A stretch of DNA of 64,000 nt from Agrobacterium larrymoorei (GCF_005145045.1 NZ_CP039694.1:310001-374000); one strand, 5' to 3'; counted from the first letter of the stretch, positions 44,060 to 53,585 are shown. Notes: generated by a model not told the origin, from the letters alone. Translations and numbers: made by a program.

Positions 44060-46123
44060 TTAGAGAATGTTGATCACGAGGTTGCCGTGCGCATCGACAT
44101 GGAAGACGCCGCTTGGACCCACGACCGCTGTTGATTCACGCTGTTCGACGATTGCAGGCCCCTTGACCGCCTCACCGACCGGCAGTTTGTAATGGTCATA
44201 AACGGACGTCTCGACGTAGGTTCCCGCTTCCTGAAAGTAGACCTGACGGCTACCCTTTTTGGCGTCGGCAACAACAGTTTCGTGCGGGCGCGTAACCTGA
44301 TCCTTGTCCCCGCTGGCGCGCAAACGCCAGGTGATGACTTCGAGGGGCGCAGCAACGGTTCTGCCGAACAGTTCTCGATAGAGCTTGAAGAAGGCGTCGC
44401 GCAATTCCTGAAGAAACTGCTCTTTCGGCAAGGTCCGATCCGGCAGGACGATGGTGATTTCATGCCCCTGCCCTACGTGCCGCATATCCACGGTGTAACG
44501 ATTGGCAATGGTGTCCTTCGGTACGCCTGCCGCAGAAACGACTTCGGCACCTTGGGCCGCAAGGTCGTCCAGAAGCGTATTCATGGCATCGATATTCCAC
44601 GCATCCAGCGCCATCGGATGGCTGACCGAAAGATCGACGGCCACGGGTGCGATCAACAGTCCAATGGCGGAACTGACACCGGCGCCGGTCGGGCAGATGA
44701 TCCGCGAAATGCCGAGCTTTCGGGCGATACCGTAGGCATGGACCGGCCCGGCACCACCAAACGCGACCATGGGCAGCGAACGCGGGTCGACGCCGAGATC
44801 GGTCGCGTGCATCGCGGCGGCCTTGCTCATGGATTCGTTGACCAGATCGTGGATGCCCCAGGCGCAGCGCTCCACCGAAACATCGAGCGAAGTCGCAAGC
44901 TTTTCCATCGCAACGCGCGCTGCATCCTTGGAAACCTTGAAAGAGCCGCCGACGAAGGATTCCGTCCCCATGTAGCCGAGCAGAATGTCCGCATCCGTGA
45001 CCGTTGGTTCGGTGCCGCCGCGCTGGTAGGCCGCCGGTCCCGGCATTGCGCCAGCAGAATGCGGGCCGACATCCAGAAGACCAAGAGGGTTTCTGGCCGC
45101 AATGGAGCCGCCGCCCGCACCGATTTCGATCATCTGGATCGACTGAATTTTCAGCGGGAAGCCGGAGCCTTTGCGGAACCGCTGATAATGGGCGACCTCG
45201 AGATCCGTGCCGACATTCGGCTCGCCATCCGGGATCAGGCAGAGCTTTGCGGTCGTGCCGCCCATATCGAAGGACAACACGCTGTTTTCGCCAGCGGTGC
45301 GGCCGAATTCGGCAGCGGCGACAGCGCCTGCGGCCGGGCCCGATTCAATCAGGCGCACCGGAAGCTCCGCAGCGCGCTGGCTCGGCACCAGACCGCCGGA
45401 AGATGTCATCCACAGAACCTGACGGTCGATGCCTTTTTGCGCGAATTCGCGCTGAAGATGAGCAACGTGGCCCGCCATTTGCGGGCGTGTATAAGCGTTT
45501 ACCACCGTGGTGGATGCACGATCGAACTCGCGCATTTCCGGGCAGACTTCCGAAGAAAGCGAAACGAAAATATCGGGATTTTCTTCACGAAGAAGGGCTG
45601 CGACACGCTTTTCATGCTGCGGATATTTGTAGGCATGCAGCAGGCAGACTGCGACCGAGCTGATACCCTTCTCCTTCAGCCGACCGGCGATTTCGCGCAC
45701 GGTTTCTTCCATCAGTTCAGTGATGACCGAACCATCGGCTGCGATGCGTTCCTGAGCACCGAAGCTGTTCGAGCGGGTGACCAGCGGATCGGGATATTTG
45801 ATGTTGAGATCATAGAGATCGTAGCGCCCCTCGTTGCGGATGCGCAGCATGTCCTGAAAGCCGTCCGATGTTACAAAACCTGTCTCGACGCCCTTACGCT
45901 CCAATACGGCATTGGTCACGACAGTCGTTGCACCCAGAACCTGGATGTTGTCGATCGAAATTGTTGCGGCGTGCTTTTCGAGCAACTCGGATACGCCCTG
46001 AACGACAGCTTCGGCAGGGTTTTTCGGTGTGCTCAGGACCTTGTGCAGATGGAGTTCTCCACTGTCATCAAGCAGAGCGAAGTCGGTAAAAGTACCGCCA
46101 GTGTCGAAAGCAAGTTTTGCCAT
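44060..46123 (-). CDS. hyuA: hydantoinase/oxoprolinase alpha subunit (HyuA family)
   Basis: A 687-residue ATP-binding A subunit. The N-terminal actin-like segment is FDTGGTFTDFALLD, the middle LIESGPAAGAVAAAEF followed by SFDMGGTTAKLCLI, and later VAFGGAGPVHAYGIARKLG. The ATP chemistry activates a cyclic amide for opening. The start at MAKLAFDTGG was chosen because it follows GAGGGAAC; the longer frame runs into the regulatory region. It is the first gene of the eight-gene minus-strand unit and carries the shared promoter block about 100 bp upstream. Confidence 0.92.
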   Translation of the reverse strand: MAKLAFDTGGTFTDFALLDDSGELHLHKVLSTPKNPAEAVVQGVSELLEKHAATISIDNIQVLGATTVVTNAVLERKGVETGFVTSDGFQDMLRIRNEGRYDLYDLNIKYPDPLVTRSNSFGAQERIAADGSVITELMEETVREIAGRLKEKGISSVAVCLLHAYKYPQHEKRVAALLREENPDIFVSLSSEVCPEMREFDRASTTVVNAYTRPQMAGHVAHLQREFAQKGIDRQVLWMTSSGGLVPSQRAAELPVRLIESGPAAGAVAAAEFGRTAGENSVLSFDMGGTTAKLCLIPDGEPNVGTDLEVAHYQRFRKGSGFPLKIQSIQMIEIGAGGGSIAARNPLGLLDVGPHSAGAMPGPAAYQRGGTEPTVTDADILLGYMGTESFVGGSFKVSKDAARVAMEKLATSLDVSVERCAWGIHDLVNESMSKAAAMHATDLGVDPRSLPMVAFGGAGPVHAYGIARKLGISRIICPTGAGVSSAIGLLIAPVAVDLSVSHPMALDAWNIDAMNTLLDDLAAQGAEVVSAAGVPKDTIANRYTVDMRHVGQGHEITIVLPDRTLPKEQFLQELRDAFFKLYRELFGRTVAAPLEVITWRLRASGDKDQVTRPHETVVADAKKGSRQVYFQEAGTYVETSVYDHYKLPVGEAVKGPAIVEQRESTAVVGPSGVFHVDAHGNLVINIL

Positions 46124-46219
46124 AGTTCCCTCAAAGCGACCTCGCAGCCTTTGGTGCTGCTTTGCAGACCCATCGTTCAGGTCCGTTTCTGAGGAGAGGT
46201 TAGGAGAGACTGGCATGCA

Positions 46220-46262
46220 TTGGCCAACACAACTACAGTCTGCCGCTATAGGGTTTGCTTAT
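46220..46262 (-). promoter_or_regulatory. 43-bp promoter block shared with the Liv operon, with ATA-N9-TAT
   Basis: This block matches 53416-53458 at 38 of 43 positions and lies upstream of the hyuA start. Inside it ATA-GGGTTTGCT-TAT (46248-46262) fits the Nac consensus ATA-N9-TAT. A Nac-like LysR gene lies directly next to it, so it is a likely binding site. It may include or neighbour the hyu promoter. Confidence 0.6.
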
Positions 46263-46407
46263 GACAGTGGTAGCGTTTCAAACACCGAACTTGCATTCGC
46301 GGTAAGCGTACCGCGCGACAAATCAGTGCTGTTAGCACCGATGATGTGCTCATATGTGCGCGGCATTCGAGTGGCGACAGAGCTTTCAGGCGACAGCCGC
46401 GTTCAGA

Positions 46408-47346
46408 TTAAATCGCGCGAATGCCTGGGTGATGTTCGCTCTGCATCTTGGCGACGATCTCGAGGAGAACCGATCGTGCCGCGAGCGCCGGTTCGGACAA
46501 CGGAAGATGGTCGGAGGTACATAGAGACACGGTTGCATCGATCACCGGCTTGGTGAGAGGATGCATCTGCGCACCTTGAAAACTTGTGGTTTCCAGAACC
46601 ACGGATGCGGGCAGGATCGTCGAACCGAGGCCATCCAAAACAGCGGCGCTGAGTGCTGGGATGGATTCCAGCTCCGATATGACCTCGGGCTTTGCCCGCG
46701 CCCGACCGACCGCATCGTCGATCAAACGCCGCAAGAAATGCGATTTGCTCGGCAATAGCAGCGGCATCGCGTCCAGAGACGATAGAGGCAACGCCTTGCC
46801 GGGCGCTTCAGGAAGCGTCATGCCCGCAGGCGAGACCAGATACATTTCCTCCCGGAACAACGGCCGCAGTGACACGCCTTTGATCGGATCCGATGTATAT
46901 ATGAGCGCCATGTCCATTTTGCCGGTCATGATCAGCTCGCTCAGGATATGGCCAAAACTGTCATTGATATGCACTGTGATATCGGGAAACCGTGCTCTCA
47001 TTGCCTTAATCAGCGGGAGAGACAGCGCGCTTGAGGAGGAATAGGTTGCCAAACCAATCGAAACCCGGCCCGACAAGGACCGTGCGGACTGATCGATATC
47101 GATCTGCGTCTGCTCGATCTGCTTTAGCATGATCTGAGCGTTTCGATAGAGAATAAGCCCTGCTTCCGTCGGGGTAATGCCGACATTGCTGCGGATGAGA
47201 AGCTGGTGCTTGAAGTGTTGTTCTAGCGAAGCAATCTGCTGGGACAGGGCCGGCTGCGCGACACGAAGGATACTGGCTGCGCGCGACACACTTCCCGTAT
47301 CGATTATCTTTACAAAGCTCTTCAGTTTCTTGAAATCAACGCTCAT
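46408..47346 (-). CDS. LysR family regulator, Nac (nitrogen assimilation control)-like
   Basis: A 312-residue LysR protein. The N-terminal helix-turn-helix reads LKSFVKIIDTGSVSRAASILR and then VAQPALSQQIASLEQHF. The segment LLIRSNVGITPTEAG and the following linker resemble Nac/Cbl-type regulators more than amino-acid or aromatic LysR proteins. The ATG with CGGGGA upstream was preferred over an in-frame GTG four codons earlier. It lies between the hydantoinase and aminotransferase/Liv units and is the obvious candidate to read the shared ATA-N9-TAT sites. Confidence 0.85.
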   Translation of the reverse strand: MSVDFKKLKSFVKIIDTGSVSRAASILRVAQPALSQQIASLEQHFKHQLLIRSNVGITPTEAGLILYRNAQIMLKQIEQTQIDIDQSARSLSGRVSIGLATYSSSSALSLPLIKAMRARFPDITVHINDSFGHILSELIMTGKMDMALIYTSDPIKGVSLRPLFREEMYLVSPAGMTLPEAPGKALPLSSLDAMPLLLPSKSHFLRRLIDDAVGRARAKPEVISELESIPALSAAVLDGLGSTILPASVVLETTSFQGAQMHPLTKPVIDATVSLCTSDHLPLSEPALAARSVLLEIVAKMQSEHHPGIRAI

Positions 47347-47375
47347 GGTTCCCCGCACTTTTTGGGGAGATTAGG

Positions 47376-47411
47376 CCGTGTCGAAGGGCATAAGCAAGCC
47401 CTCCGACACGG
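47376..47411 (-). terminator. long hairpin after the aminotransferase gene
   Basis: CCGTGTCG-A-AGGGC pairs with GCCCT-C-CGACACGG, giving 13 pairs with one mismatch around an 8-nt loop. It begins 11 bp after the aminotransferase stop (minus strand) and 29 bp before the LysR start. The T-run that a classical terminator would have is absent. Confidence 0.55.
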
Positions 47412-47422
47412 ATTGGGGATCG

Positions 47423-48631
47423 TCAATTAAGAGCCTTGACCGCCTGCTCGATCCGGTCACAAGCTTCCTCGATTACCTCCATCGAGGTTGCGTAGGAAAT
47501 GCGGAAATATGGAGACAGCCCGTACGCTGCGCCCTGCAATGCCGCCACACCGACGCCATCGAGGAGATACAGCACGAAATCGAGATCGCTCTCGATCACC
47601 TTTCCGTCCGGTGTCGTTTTACCGATCACGCCTGCACAGTTCGGGTAGAGATAAAATGCACCATCCGGCACATAGCAAGACAAACCGTCGATGGCGTTCA
47701 GGCGGGAGCAGGCATAGTCACGACGCTCCTTGTAGACCTTCACACTTTCGCCAATGAAAGCCTGATCGTTCGAGAGCGCATGGGCCGCAGCAGCCTGGCT
47801 GATGGAAGATGGGCAGGACGACATCTGCGACTGAAGCTTGTTGATGGCCGCAATCAAAGGTGCCGGACCGCCAGCATAACCAATGCGCCAGCCTGTCATC
47901 GCATAAGACTTGGATACGCCATTTGCGAGCAGGATGCGTTCCTTCAACGCTGGCACAGCCGCCACCAGGGTCGTCATCGGTTCATCCTGGAACCAAACCT
48001 GGTCATAGATGTCGTCACACAGGACGAAAACCTGCGGATGACGAAGCAGGACCTCGCCAAGCGCTTCAAGCTCGCTTCGGCTGTACGCGGCGCCCGTCGG
48101 GTTCGAAGGTGCATTCAGGATAAGCCAGAGGGTCTTCGGCGTGATCGCCTTTTCGAGCGCGTCGGGCGTAAGCTTGAAACCAGTTTCTTCCGGGCAGGCG
48201 ACAATGACGGGCTTTCCTTCATTGGCTATGACTATGTCTGGATAGGAAACCCAGTAGGGAGCAGGGATGATGACCTCGGCATCGTTCTCCACACTCGCCA
48301 TCAGCGCGAGGAAGAGTATCTGCTTTGCACCGCCGCCCACGCAGATTTCATTGTCCGCATAGGTCACGCCGAGACGGCGCTCGAAATCGCCGATGATCGC
48401 CTTGCGCAGCGCAGGCGTGCCGTTGACTGCCGTATATTTCGTCTCGCCACGATCAATCGCAGCGTGAGCCGCAGCCTTGACGTTATCCGGTGTATCGAAA
48501 TCCGGCTCGCCCACGGTCAGGTCCATGATGCTGCGGCCAGCCGCCTTCAACTCACGCGCCTTTGCGGCGGCAGCCGTGCTTGGAGAAATCTTGATCCTGG
48601 AAACCCGCGACGCGGGCACGAAGGTACTCAT
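47423..48631 (-). CDS. PLP-dependent aminotransferase, aspartate aminotransferase-like (class I)
   Basis: A 402-residue fold-type I enzyme transferring amino groups between an amino acid and a 2-keto acid. Key segments are TVGEPDFDTPDNVKAA, TKYTAVNGTPALRKAI, APYWVSYPDI, the Asn-Pro segment NAPSNPTGAAYSRSELE, the PLP lysine in NGVSKSYAMTGWRIGY, and a C-terminal arginine in FRISYATSMEVIEEA. The group resembles subgroup I-gamma aspartate/prephenate aminotransferases common in alphaproteobacteria. It is downstream of livF and likely the last gene of the Liv unit, coupling amino-acid uptake to deamination. Confidence 0.9.
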   Translation of the reverse strand: MSTFVPASRVSRIKISPSTAAAAKARELKAAGRSIMDLTVGEPDFDTPDNVKAAAHAAIDRGETKYTAVNGTPALRKAIIGDFERRLGVTYADNEICVGGGAKQILFLALMASVENDAEVIIPAPYWVSYPDIVIANEGKPVIVACPEETGFKLTPDALEKAITPKTLWLILNAPSNPTGAAYSRSELEALGEVLLRHPQVFVLCDDIYDQVWFQDEPMTTLVAAVPALKERILLANGVSKSYAMTGWRIGYAGGPAPLIAAINKLQSQMSSCPSSISQAAAAHALSNDQAFIGESVKVYKERRDYACSRLNAIDGLSCYVPDGAFYLYPNCAGVIGKTTPDGKVIESDLDFVLYLLDGVGVAALQGAAYGLSPYFRISYATSMEVIEEACDRIEQAVKALN

Positions 48632-48680
48632 GAAATTGTCCTCGGTTTGTTTTTATCTGTCGATTGAAGCTGTGGCACCG

Positions 48681-49424
48681 TCAGTGCACGGCATCCAGTT
48701 CGTCGCGCATCTTGCCCGTCAGGAAGAGTTCCCCAAGCTCGTCATGGCTTATGTCTGCCGGCTTGCCATCCCAGATTACCTTGCCAAGACGCAGGATAAC
48801 GGCGCGCTGCGCGACCTCCATCGCCTTCTTCGTGTTCTGTTCGACAAGCAGAATGGTCATGCCTTCCGCATGGAGCCGCAGCAATTCGTTAAAAACGATG
48901 CCGATCGCTGCGGGCGATAGCCCCACAGACGGTTCATCGACCAGCAGCACCTTGGGACGCTGAAGGACAGCCATGGCCACTTCCAGCAACTGCTGTTCAC
49001 CGCCGGACATGTTTCCGGCAAGCGTGGAACGGCGGGTCTTGAGAATGGGAAACAGATCGTACAAGTAGTCGCGATCGGCCTTCACCTTCGCATCGCGGAT
49101 GGTATAGGCCGCCATTTGCAGGTTCTCATCCACGGTCATGACCGGAAAGTTGCACCGCCCCTGCGGGACGAAGGAAATGCCATCTCCCAGGATAGACTTC
49201 GACTTTGCTCCCGCAATGTTCTTGCCCCGCCAGTGGATATCGCCTTCCTTGACGGTGGTCATGCCGTAAAGGGTCTTGAGCAGAGTGGATTTGCCCGCGC
49301 CGTTCGGCCCCATCAGGGCAACGAACTCACCGGCTGGAACATCCAGATCGACACCGTTCAGAATATCGAGATTTCCGTATCCTGCGCGCAGGCCTTTGAT
49401 GGAAAGATTGCTGTCAGCCGCCAA
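48681..49424 (-). CDS. livF: branched-chain amino acid-type ABC transporter ATP-binding protein LivF
   Basis: A 247-residue ATPase with Walker A GPNGAGKST (39-47), NMSGGEQQLLEVAMAVLQRP as the LivF-type signature, and Walker B VLLVDEPSVGLSP. It pairs with LivG to energise uptake. It overlaps the end of livG by 11 bp. Confidence 0.93.
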   Translation of the reverse strand: MAADSNLSIKGLRAGYGNLDILNGVDLDVPAGEFVALMGPNGAGKSTLLKTLYGMTTVKEGDIHWRGKNIAGAKSKSILGDGISFVPQGRCNFPVMTVDENLQMAAYTIRDAKVKADRDYLYDLFPILKTRRSTLAGNMSGGEQQLLEVAMAVLQRPKVLLVDEPSVGLSPAAIGIVFNELLRLHAEGMTILLVEQNTKKAMEVAQRAVILRLGKVIWDGKPADISHDELGELFLTGKMRDELDAVH

Positions 49425-50187
49425 GATAGGCCTCCCTCACGCGCTGGTCGTTGATGATTTCCTGTGGCAGTCCTTCAACGAGCTTTGCGCCCTGATCAAG
49501 CACGACGACACGCTGGCAAATGCTGGTCACGACATCGATATTGTGCTCGATCACGAGGAAGCTGACGCCCAGTGACTTGTTGGCGTACTGGATTGTTTCG
49601 ACCACACGTTCGATGATCTTGGGATTGATGCCAGCCATCGGCTCGTCGAGAAGGATGATTTTCGGCTCCGGCATGAGCATGGAGGCGAACTGGATCAACT
49701 TCTGCTGCCCCCCGGACAAATTACCCGCCGGTTGGTGCCGCACATCCCACAAGCCCGCCATCTTGATCAATTCACGAGCCCGTTCCCGCAGGGCATTGAT
49801 GCGGCTGCGCGAAACCTTGCCGATACCGAACGTCGAAGCCAGTGTCCGAAAGGTAAACATCTGGCCTGCGATGATGAGGTTTTCCTCCACGTCCAAAGCC
49901 TTGAATGTAACCGTATTCTGGAACGAGCGGAGCATGCGTCCCTCCCGCGCGATGCGGTTGAGTGACCATCCGGTTATATCCTGGCCATCCAGAAAGACCG
50001 TTCCCGCGCTTGGCTGCGCCAACCCCGTCGTGCAGTCGAAGAAAGTCGATTTTCCGGAACCGTTCGGGCCGATCAATCCTGCGATTTCACCGCGATTGAC
50101 ATGCATGCTGACGTCGTTGACGGCACGGACCGCACCGTAGGACTTACTGAGATTGCGAATGTCCAGAATGGGAAGATGCGAAGTCAT
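49414..50187 (-). CDS. livG: branched-chain amino acid-type ABC transporter ATP-binding protein LivG
   Basis: A 257-residue ATPase: Walker A GPNGSGKST (40-48), the LivG-specific insert ITGWSLNRIAREGRMLRSFQ, signature NLSGGQQKLIQFASML, and Walker B ILLDEPMAGINPK. The start at MTSHLPILDI overlaps the livM stop (ATGA). The longer frame is a shadow of livM. Confidence 0.93.
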   Translation of the reverse strand: MTSHLPILDIRNLSKSYGAVRAVNDVSMHVNRGEIAGLIGPNGSGKSTFFDCTTGLAQPSAGTVFLDGQDITGWSLNRIAREGRMLRSFQNTVTFKALDVEENLIIAGQMFTFRTLASTFGIGKVSRSRINALRERARELIKMAGLWDVRHQPAGNLSGGQQKLIQFASMLMPEPKIILLDEPMAGINPKIIERVVETIQYANKSLGVSFLVIEHNIDVVTSICQRVVVLDQGAKLVEGLPQEIINDQRVREAYLGG

Positions 50188-51170
50188 TTCGAACCTCCGA
50201 TTGCGTTCCAGAAGCGATTGATCAAAGGTGCAAGGCCGTTTTTGAACCAGAAGACAAGAGCCAGAAGGCACAGACCATATGCGATCATGCGCAACTCGGG
50301 CGCCACGCGAAGCGCTTCCGTCAGTCCCACGAAAAGCAGGCTTCCGAGTACAGTGCCGGAGATCATTCCCGCGCCACCGCCAAGAACGATGATCAGCATA
50401 GTGGTCGAGTAGTACATCTGAAAGGTCAGAGGGCTGACAACGGTGAGATAGTGCGCATAAAGGCAACCTCCCACGCCCGCAAAGACCGCGCTCAGCATGA
50501 ATACGATCAATTTATAGCGCCATGTCGGCACTCCGAGCGACTCCGCCAGAGTTTCGTTCTCACGGATTGCCACCATGTTACGACCAGCGGGAGACCGTAC
50601 GAGAGCCCAGGCAATCAGAGTTCCCAACACGGTGATCGCCAGCGCGAGGTAATAGAAGCTGGTGGTTCCGCTGATCGCGAAGGAGAGCGGCCCCAGTTCG
50701 AAGTATGGCTTCGGTATGCCCGAAAGGCCCATATCGCCGCGGGTCAGCGAAATCCAGTTCTTGGATATCGCCTGACCAATGATGACGAAGCCGAGCGTAC
50801 ACATGACGAACGAGGTCGAACGCAGGCGCAGCGCCGGGATGCCGAGAGGCAGAGCGATGGCGCCCGACACCAGACCCGCAGCGATCAGATTGATGTAGAA
50901 TGGCGTATTGTAATGAACAGCGAGCAGACCTGCCGTATAGGCGCCGATGCCGAAAAACGCAGCCTGCGCCAATGACAGAAGACCGGTATAGCCAACGAGC
51001 AGATTGAGCCCATGGGCCGGAAGCATGAAGATCAACGCGATGATCAGCGAGTGGGTCACATAGCGCGTGCCGATGAATGGTGCGGCGAGTGCGATGACGA
51101 TCAGGACGGCGGCGAGCGGAATGCGCAAATCGCGACGGCGTGCCCGGGAAGCAGTGTCCGTGAGAGACAT
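50184..51170 (-). CDS. livM: branched-chain amino acid-type ABC transporter permease LivM
   Basis: A 328-residue inner-membrane permease with the LivM hallmarks LPAHGLNLLVGYTGLLSLAQ and FFGIGAYTAGLL, the AIRENETLAESLGV loop that contacts the ATPases, and GGAGMISGTVLGSLLF. It is 42 bp downstream of livH. Confidence 0.93.
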   Translation of the reverse strand: MSLTDTASRARRRDLRIPLAAVLIVIALAAPFIGTRYVTHSLIIALIFMLPAHGLNLLVGYTGLLSLAQAAFFGIGAYTAGLLAVHYNTPFYINLIAAGLVSGAIALPLGIPALRLRSTSFVMCTLGFVIIGQAISKNWISLTRGDMGLSGIPKPYFELGPLSFAISGTTSFYYLALAITVLGTLIAWALVRSPAGRNMVAIRENETLAESLGVPTWRYKLIVFMLSAVFAGVGGCLYAHYLTVVSPLTFQMYYSTTMLIIVLGGGAGMISGTVLGSLLFVGLTEALRVAPELRMIAYGLCLLALVFWFKNGLAPLINRFWNAIGGSK

Positions 51171-51212
51171 GTCGGGTCCTCAGTGTTCGAGAAGGTTCGG
51201 CGGGCGCAACAT

Positions 51213-52085
51213 TCAGAAGCGCGCCTGCGTCGAAAACAGGCCATGGGGCCGCCACATCAGCATCAGGATAAGCGTCGCAAATCCAACGGTGTCACGGAAC
51301 TGGAGGCCGATATAGGTGGCGACCAGGCTCTCGGCGATACCCAGGATCATGGCAGCGTAGAAGGTGCCCCGAACGTTACCAAGGCCTCCCATGATGATGA
51401 TCGGAAGTGTCTTGAAGGTGATGAGTTCACCCATGCCGCCGTAAACGCTGACATTCACCGGCGCCGTCAGGACACCCGACAGTGCGGCAAGCGCCGCACC
51501 GAGAATGAAGGTGCGTAACACGACCTGAGGGACATCTATACCAACCACGCCACAGCACTGAATATTCTGCGATACGGCACGCATGGCCATACCTAATCGG
51601 CTGTATGTCACCATCAACTCAAGACCGACGAACACCAGAAGGCACACGACGAGGATGATGATGCGCTGCTGCGCAAGGGAAAAGCCGAAAACGGAGATGG
51701 GTTCGATGTACCCGCCTGCGAAGAACTTGTAACCGCCGCCAAACACGAAAATGACGGTGTTTTGAAGAATGAGCGCGATACCAAGGGTGGCGAGAACGCC
51801 GGACTCCGCCGGCGCCCCCACCATCCTGCGCATCACCAGTTGTCCTACGACATAAGCCACTACGATCGTCGACAGAACACCAACGACAATCGAAGCTTCA
51901 TAGGAAAGACCGAGATAGTCGATGGCAAACCACGCCCCGAAAGTCCCTAGCATGTAATATTCGCCGTGAGCGAAGTTGATGGCTCGAAGCACGCCGAAAA
52001 TCATCGTCATGCCGACGGCGACGATGGCATAAACGGAACCGGTGACGATACCGTTTATGACCTGCTCGATAATTGTCGAGAACAT
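51213..52085 (-). CDS. livH: branched-chain amino acid-type ABC transporter permease LivH
   Basis: A 290-residue permease with the LivH segments GIVTGSVYAIVAVGMTMIFG, INFAHGEYYMLGTFG, MRAVSQNIQCCGVVGID and GGLGNVRGTFYAAMILG. It is 20 bp after the receptor gene. Confidence 0.93.
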   Translation of the reverse strand: MFSTIIEQVINGIVTGSVYAIVAVGMTMIFGVLRAINFAHGEYYMLGTFGAWFAIDYLGLSYEASIVVGVLSTIVVAYVVGQLVMRRMVGAPAESGVLATLGIALILQNTVIFVFGGGYKFFAGGYIEPISVFGFSLAQQRIIILVVCLLVFVGLELMVTYSRLGMAMRAVSQNIQCCGVVGIDVPQVVLRTFILGAALAALSGVLTAPVNVSVYGGMGELITFKTLPIIIMGGLGNVRGTFYAAMILGIAESLVATYIGLQFRDTVGFATLILMLMWRPHGLFSTQARF

Positions 52086-52105
52086 GGCAATCTCCCTCCC
52101 GTCTG

Positions 52106-53290
52106 TTACTGAGCCGGGTACTGGATTTCTGCCGTATAGGCGCCCTTGATGCTTGGTTTGCCGTTTTCGATCTGTAGCAGGATCATCGGCAGACGGGCCT
52201 GGTTATGATCGTCGAACGTAACCTCGCCGACGGGGCTGGTATATTTGATTTTCGAAAGAGTATCCCGCACCTTTTCCTTATCCGAACTTCCAGCTTGCTT
52301 TATGGCCTGGGCAAGCAGGTTCACCGTGTCCCAGTGGACATAGGCGTGGTTGTTTGGCGCTTCCTTGTAGGTCGTGGTAAACTTTTCGACGAAAGCCTTG
52401 CTTGCAGGGCTATCGAACTGAGGCAGCCACGCTGCGGCTTCGACCGCTCCCTCCATGGCCTTCGGTGCAGCCTGGATCGTTTTCTCGGTATTGAACTCGC
52501 CATTACCGATCAGCGTAACCTTGCCGGCAAGCCCAAGCTCCAGCATCTGACGCGCAATGATGGGTGTCGTATCGGCCAGACCATACATGATGATGGCCTG
52601 CGCACCATTGTCGCGAATTTTTGCGAGAACGCTGCGGAAATCGACTTCGCCTTCCTTGTAATAGTCTTCGCTAAGGATTTCGCCCTTGAAATCGGGAAGG
52701 TATTTCTTCGTAAAGGTAACTGCCGAACGGCCATAGTCGCTATCGACCGAAAGTACCGCGAACTTGGTGAAACCGCGCTGTTCAGCGGCGTATTTGGCAA
52801 CCACGAACGCACGGTTTTCATCGGTCGGATAGTTGCGGAAGGTCCACTTAAAGCCGCCGACACCAGCTTGATAGGTGATCTTCGGGTTGGAAGAAGCAGC
52901 GTTAAGAAGCAGAATTTCGGCATCTTCGGCTACAGGCTGCATGGCAAGCGTCACCGAACTGGAGACGTCGCCGATAACGAAACTGACGCCATCTTGGTCG
53001 ATTAGGCGGCGCGTTGCAGAGACGCCTTCAACCGGCGTTCCCTGACTATCGGCGTTGAAGAGTTCGATCTTCTGCCCATTGATACCACCGGCATCGTTGA
53101 TGTCTTTCACCGCCAGTTCGGCGCCGCGCAAGGAGAAAGCGCCGTATCGCGCATTCGGACCGCTCATCGGTGCGACCACGCCCACCTTGATGCTATCTGC
53201 GGCTATCGCGTGGGTGATCGGCTGTGCACCAAATGCCAAGATGGCAGCTGTGGAAATTAGAAGAAACCTGCGTGTAATTCTACGTGTCAT
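52106..53290 (-). CDS. branched-chain amino acid-type ABC transporter substrate-binding protein
   Basis: A 394-residue periplasmic receptor (Peripla_BP_6). The signal peptide FLLISTAAILAFGAQPITHAI is followed by ADSIKVGVVAPMSGPNARYG. Other landmarks are DINDAGGINGQKIELF, FVIGDVSSSVTLAM and the late VHWDTVNLLAQAIKQAGS. Such receptors bind branched amino acids, amides, urea or aromatic acids. The promoter block it shares with the hydantoinase operon suggests a nitrogenous ligand, which is inference. Confidence 0.92.
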   Translation of the reverse strand: MTRRITRRFLLISTAAILAFGAQPITHAIAADSIKVGVVAPMSGPNARYGAFSLRGAELAVKDINDAGGINGQKIELFNADSQGTPVEGVSATRRLIDQDGVSFVIGDVSSSVTLAMQPVAEDAEILLLNAASSNPKITYQAGVGGFKWTFRNYPTDENRAFVVAKYAAEQRGFTKFAVLSVDSDYGRSAVTFTKKYLPDFKGEILSEDYYKEGEVDFRSVLAKIRDNGAQAIIMYGLADTTPIIARQMLELGLAGKVTLIGNGEFNTEKTIQAAPKAMEGAVEAAAWLPQFDSPASKAFVEKFTTTYKEAPNNHAYVHWDTVNLLAQAIKQAGSSDKEKVRDTLSKIKYTSPVGEVTFDDHNQARLPMILLQIENGKPSIKGAYTAEIQYPAQ

Positions 53291-53415
53291 GTTCCCACTC
53301 CGTTTTCGGATTTATCTTACCGGCCTCATGTCCGGTCGCCTCCTGCCGCTTATGCGGTTCTTTTCGATTAACGTCTCGCTAATCGTTAAAGCAGAGTAGG
53401 TCTGATATAGGTCAA

Positions 53416-53458
53416 TTGGCCAACACAACTCCTTTCTGCCGCTATAGCGTTTCCTTAT
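53416..53458 (-). promoter_or_regulatory. 43-bp promoter block shared with the hydantoinase operon, with ATA-N9-TAT
   Basis: This is the second copy of the block at 46220-46262, 38/43 identical, upstream of the Liv receptor gene. ATA-GCGTTTCCT-TAT spans 53444-53458 and includes part of the palindrome CGCTATAGCG. Its repetition at two operons flanking a Nac-like gene supports joint control. Confidence 0.6.
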
Positions 53459-53585
53459 ACCGAGGTCGTAGGATCCTCCTATCATCATCTCTGCGCTTGT
53501 TGCATGACTACCATGCATGCAAACGCCTAGTTTTTCACCGCGACATCGCACAAATAGAGGTCAATCAATTTAAGAGGAAACCGGA

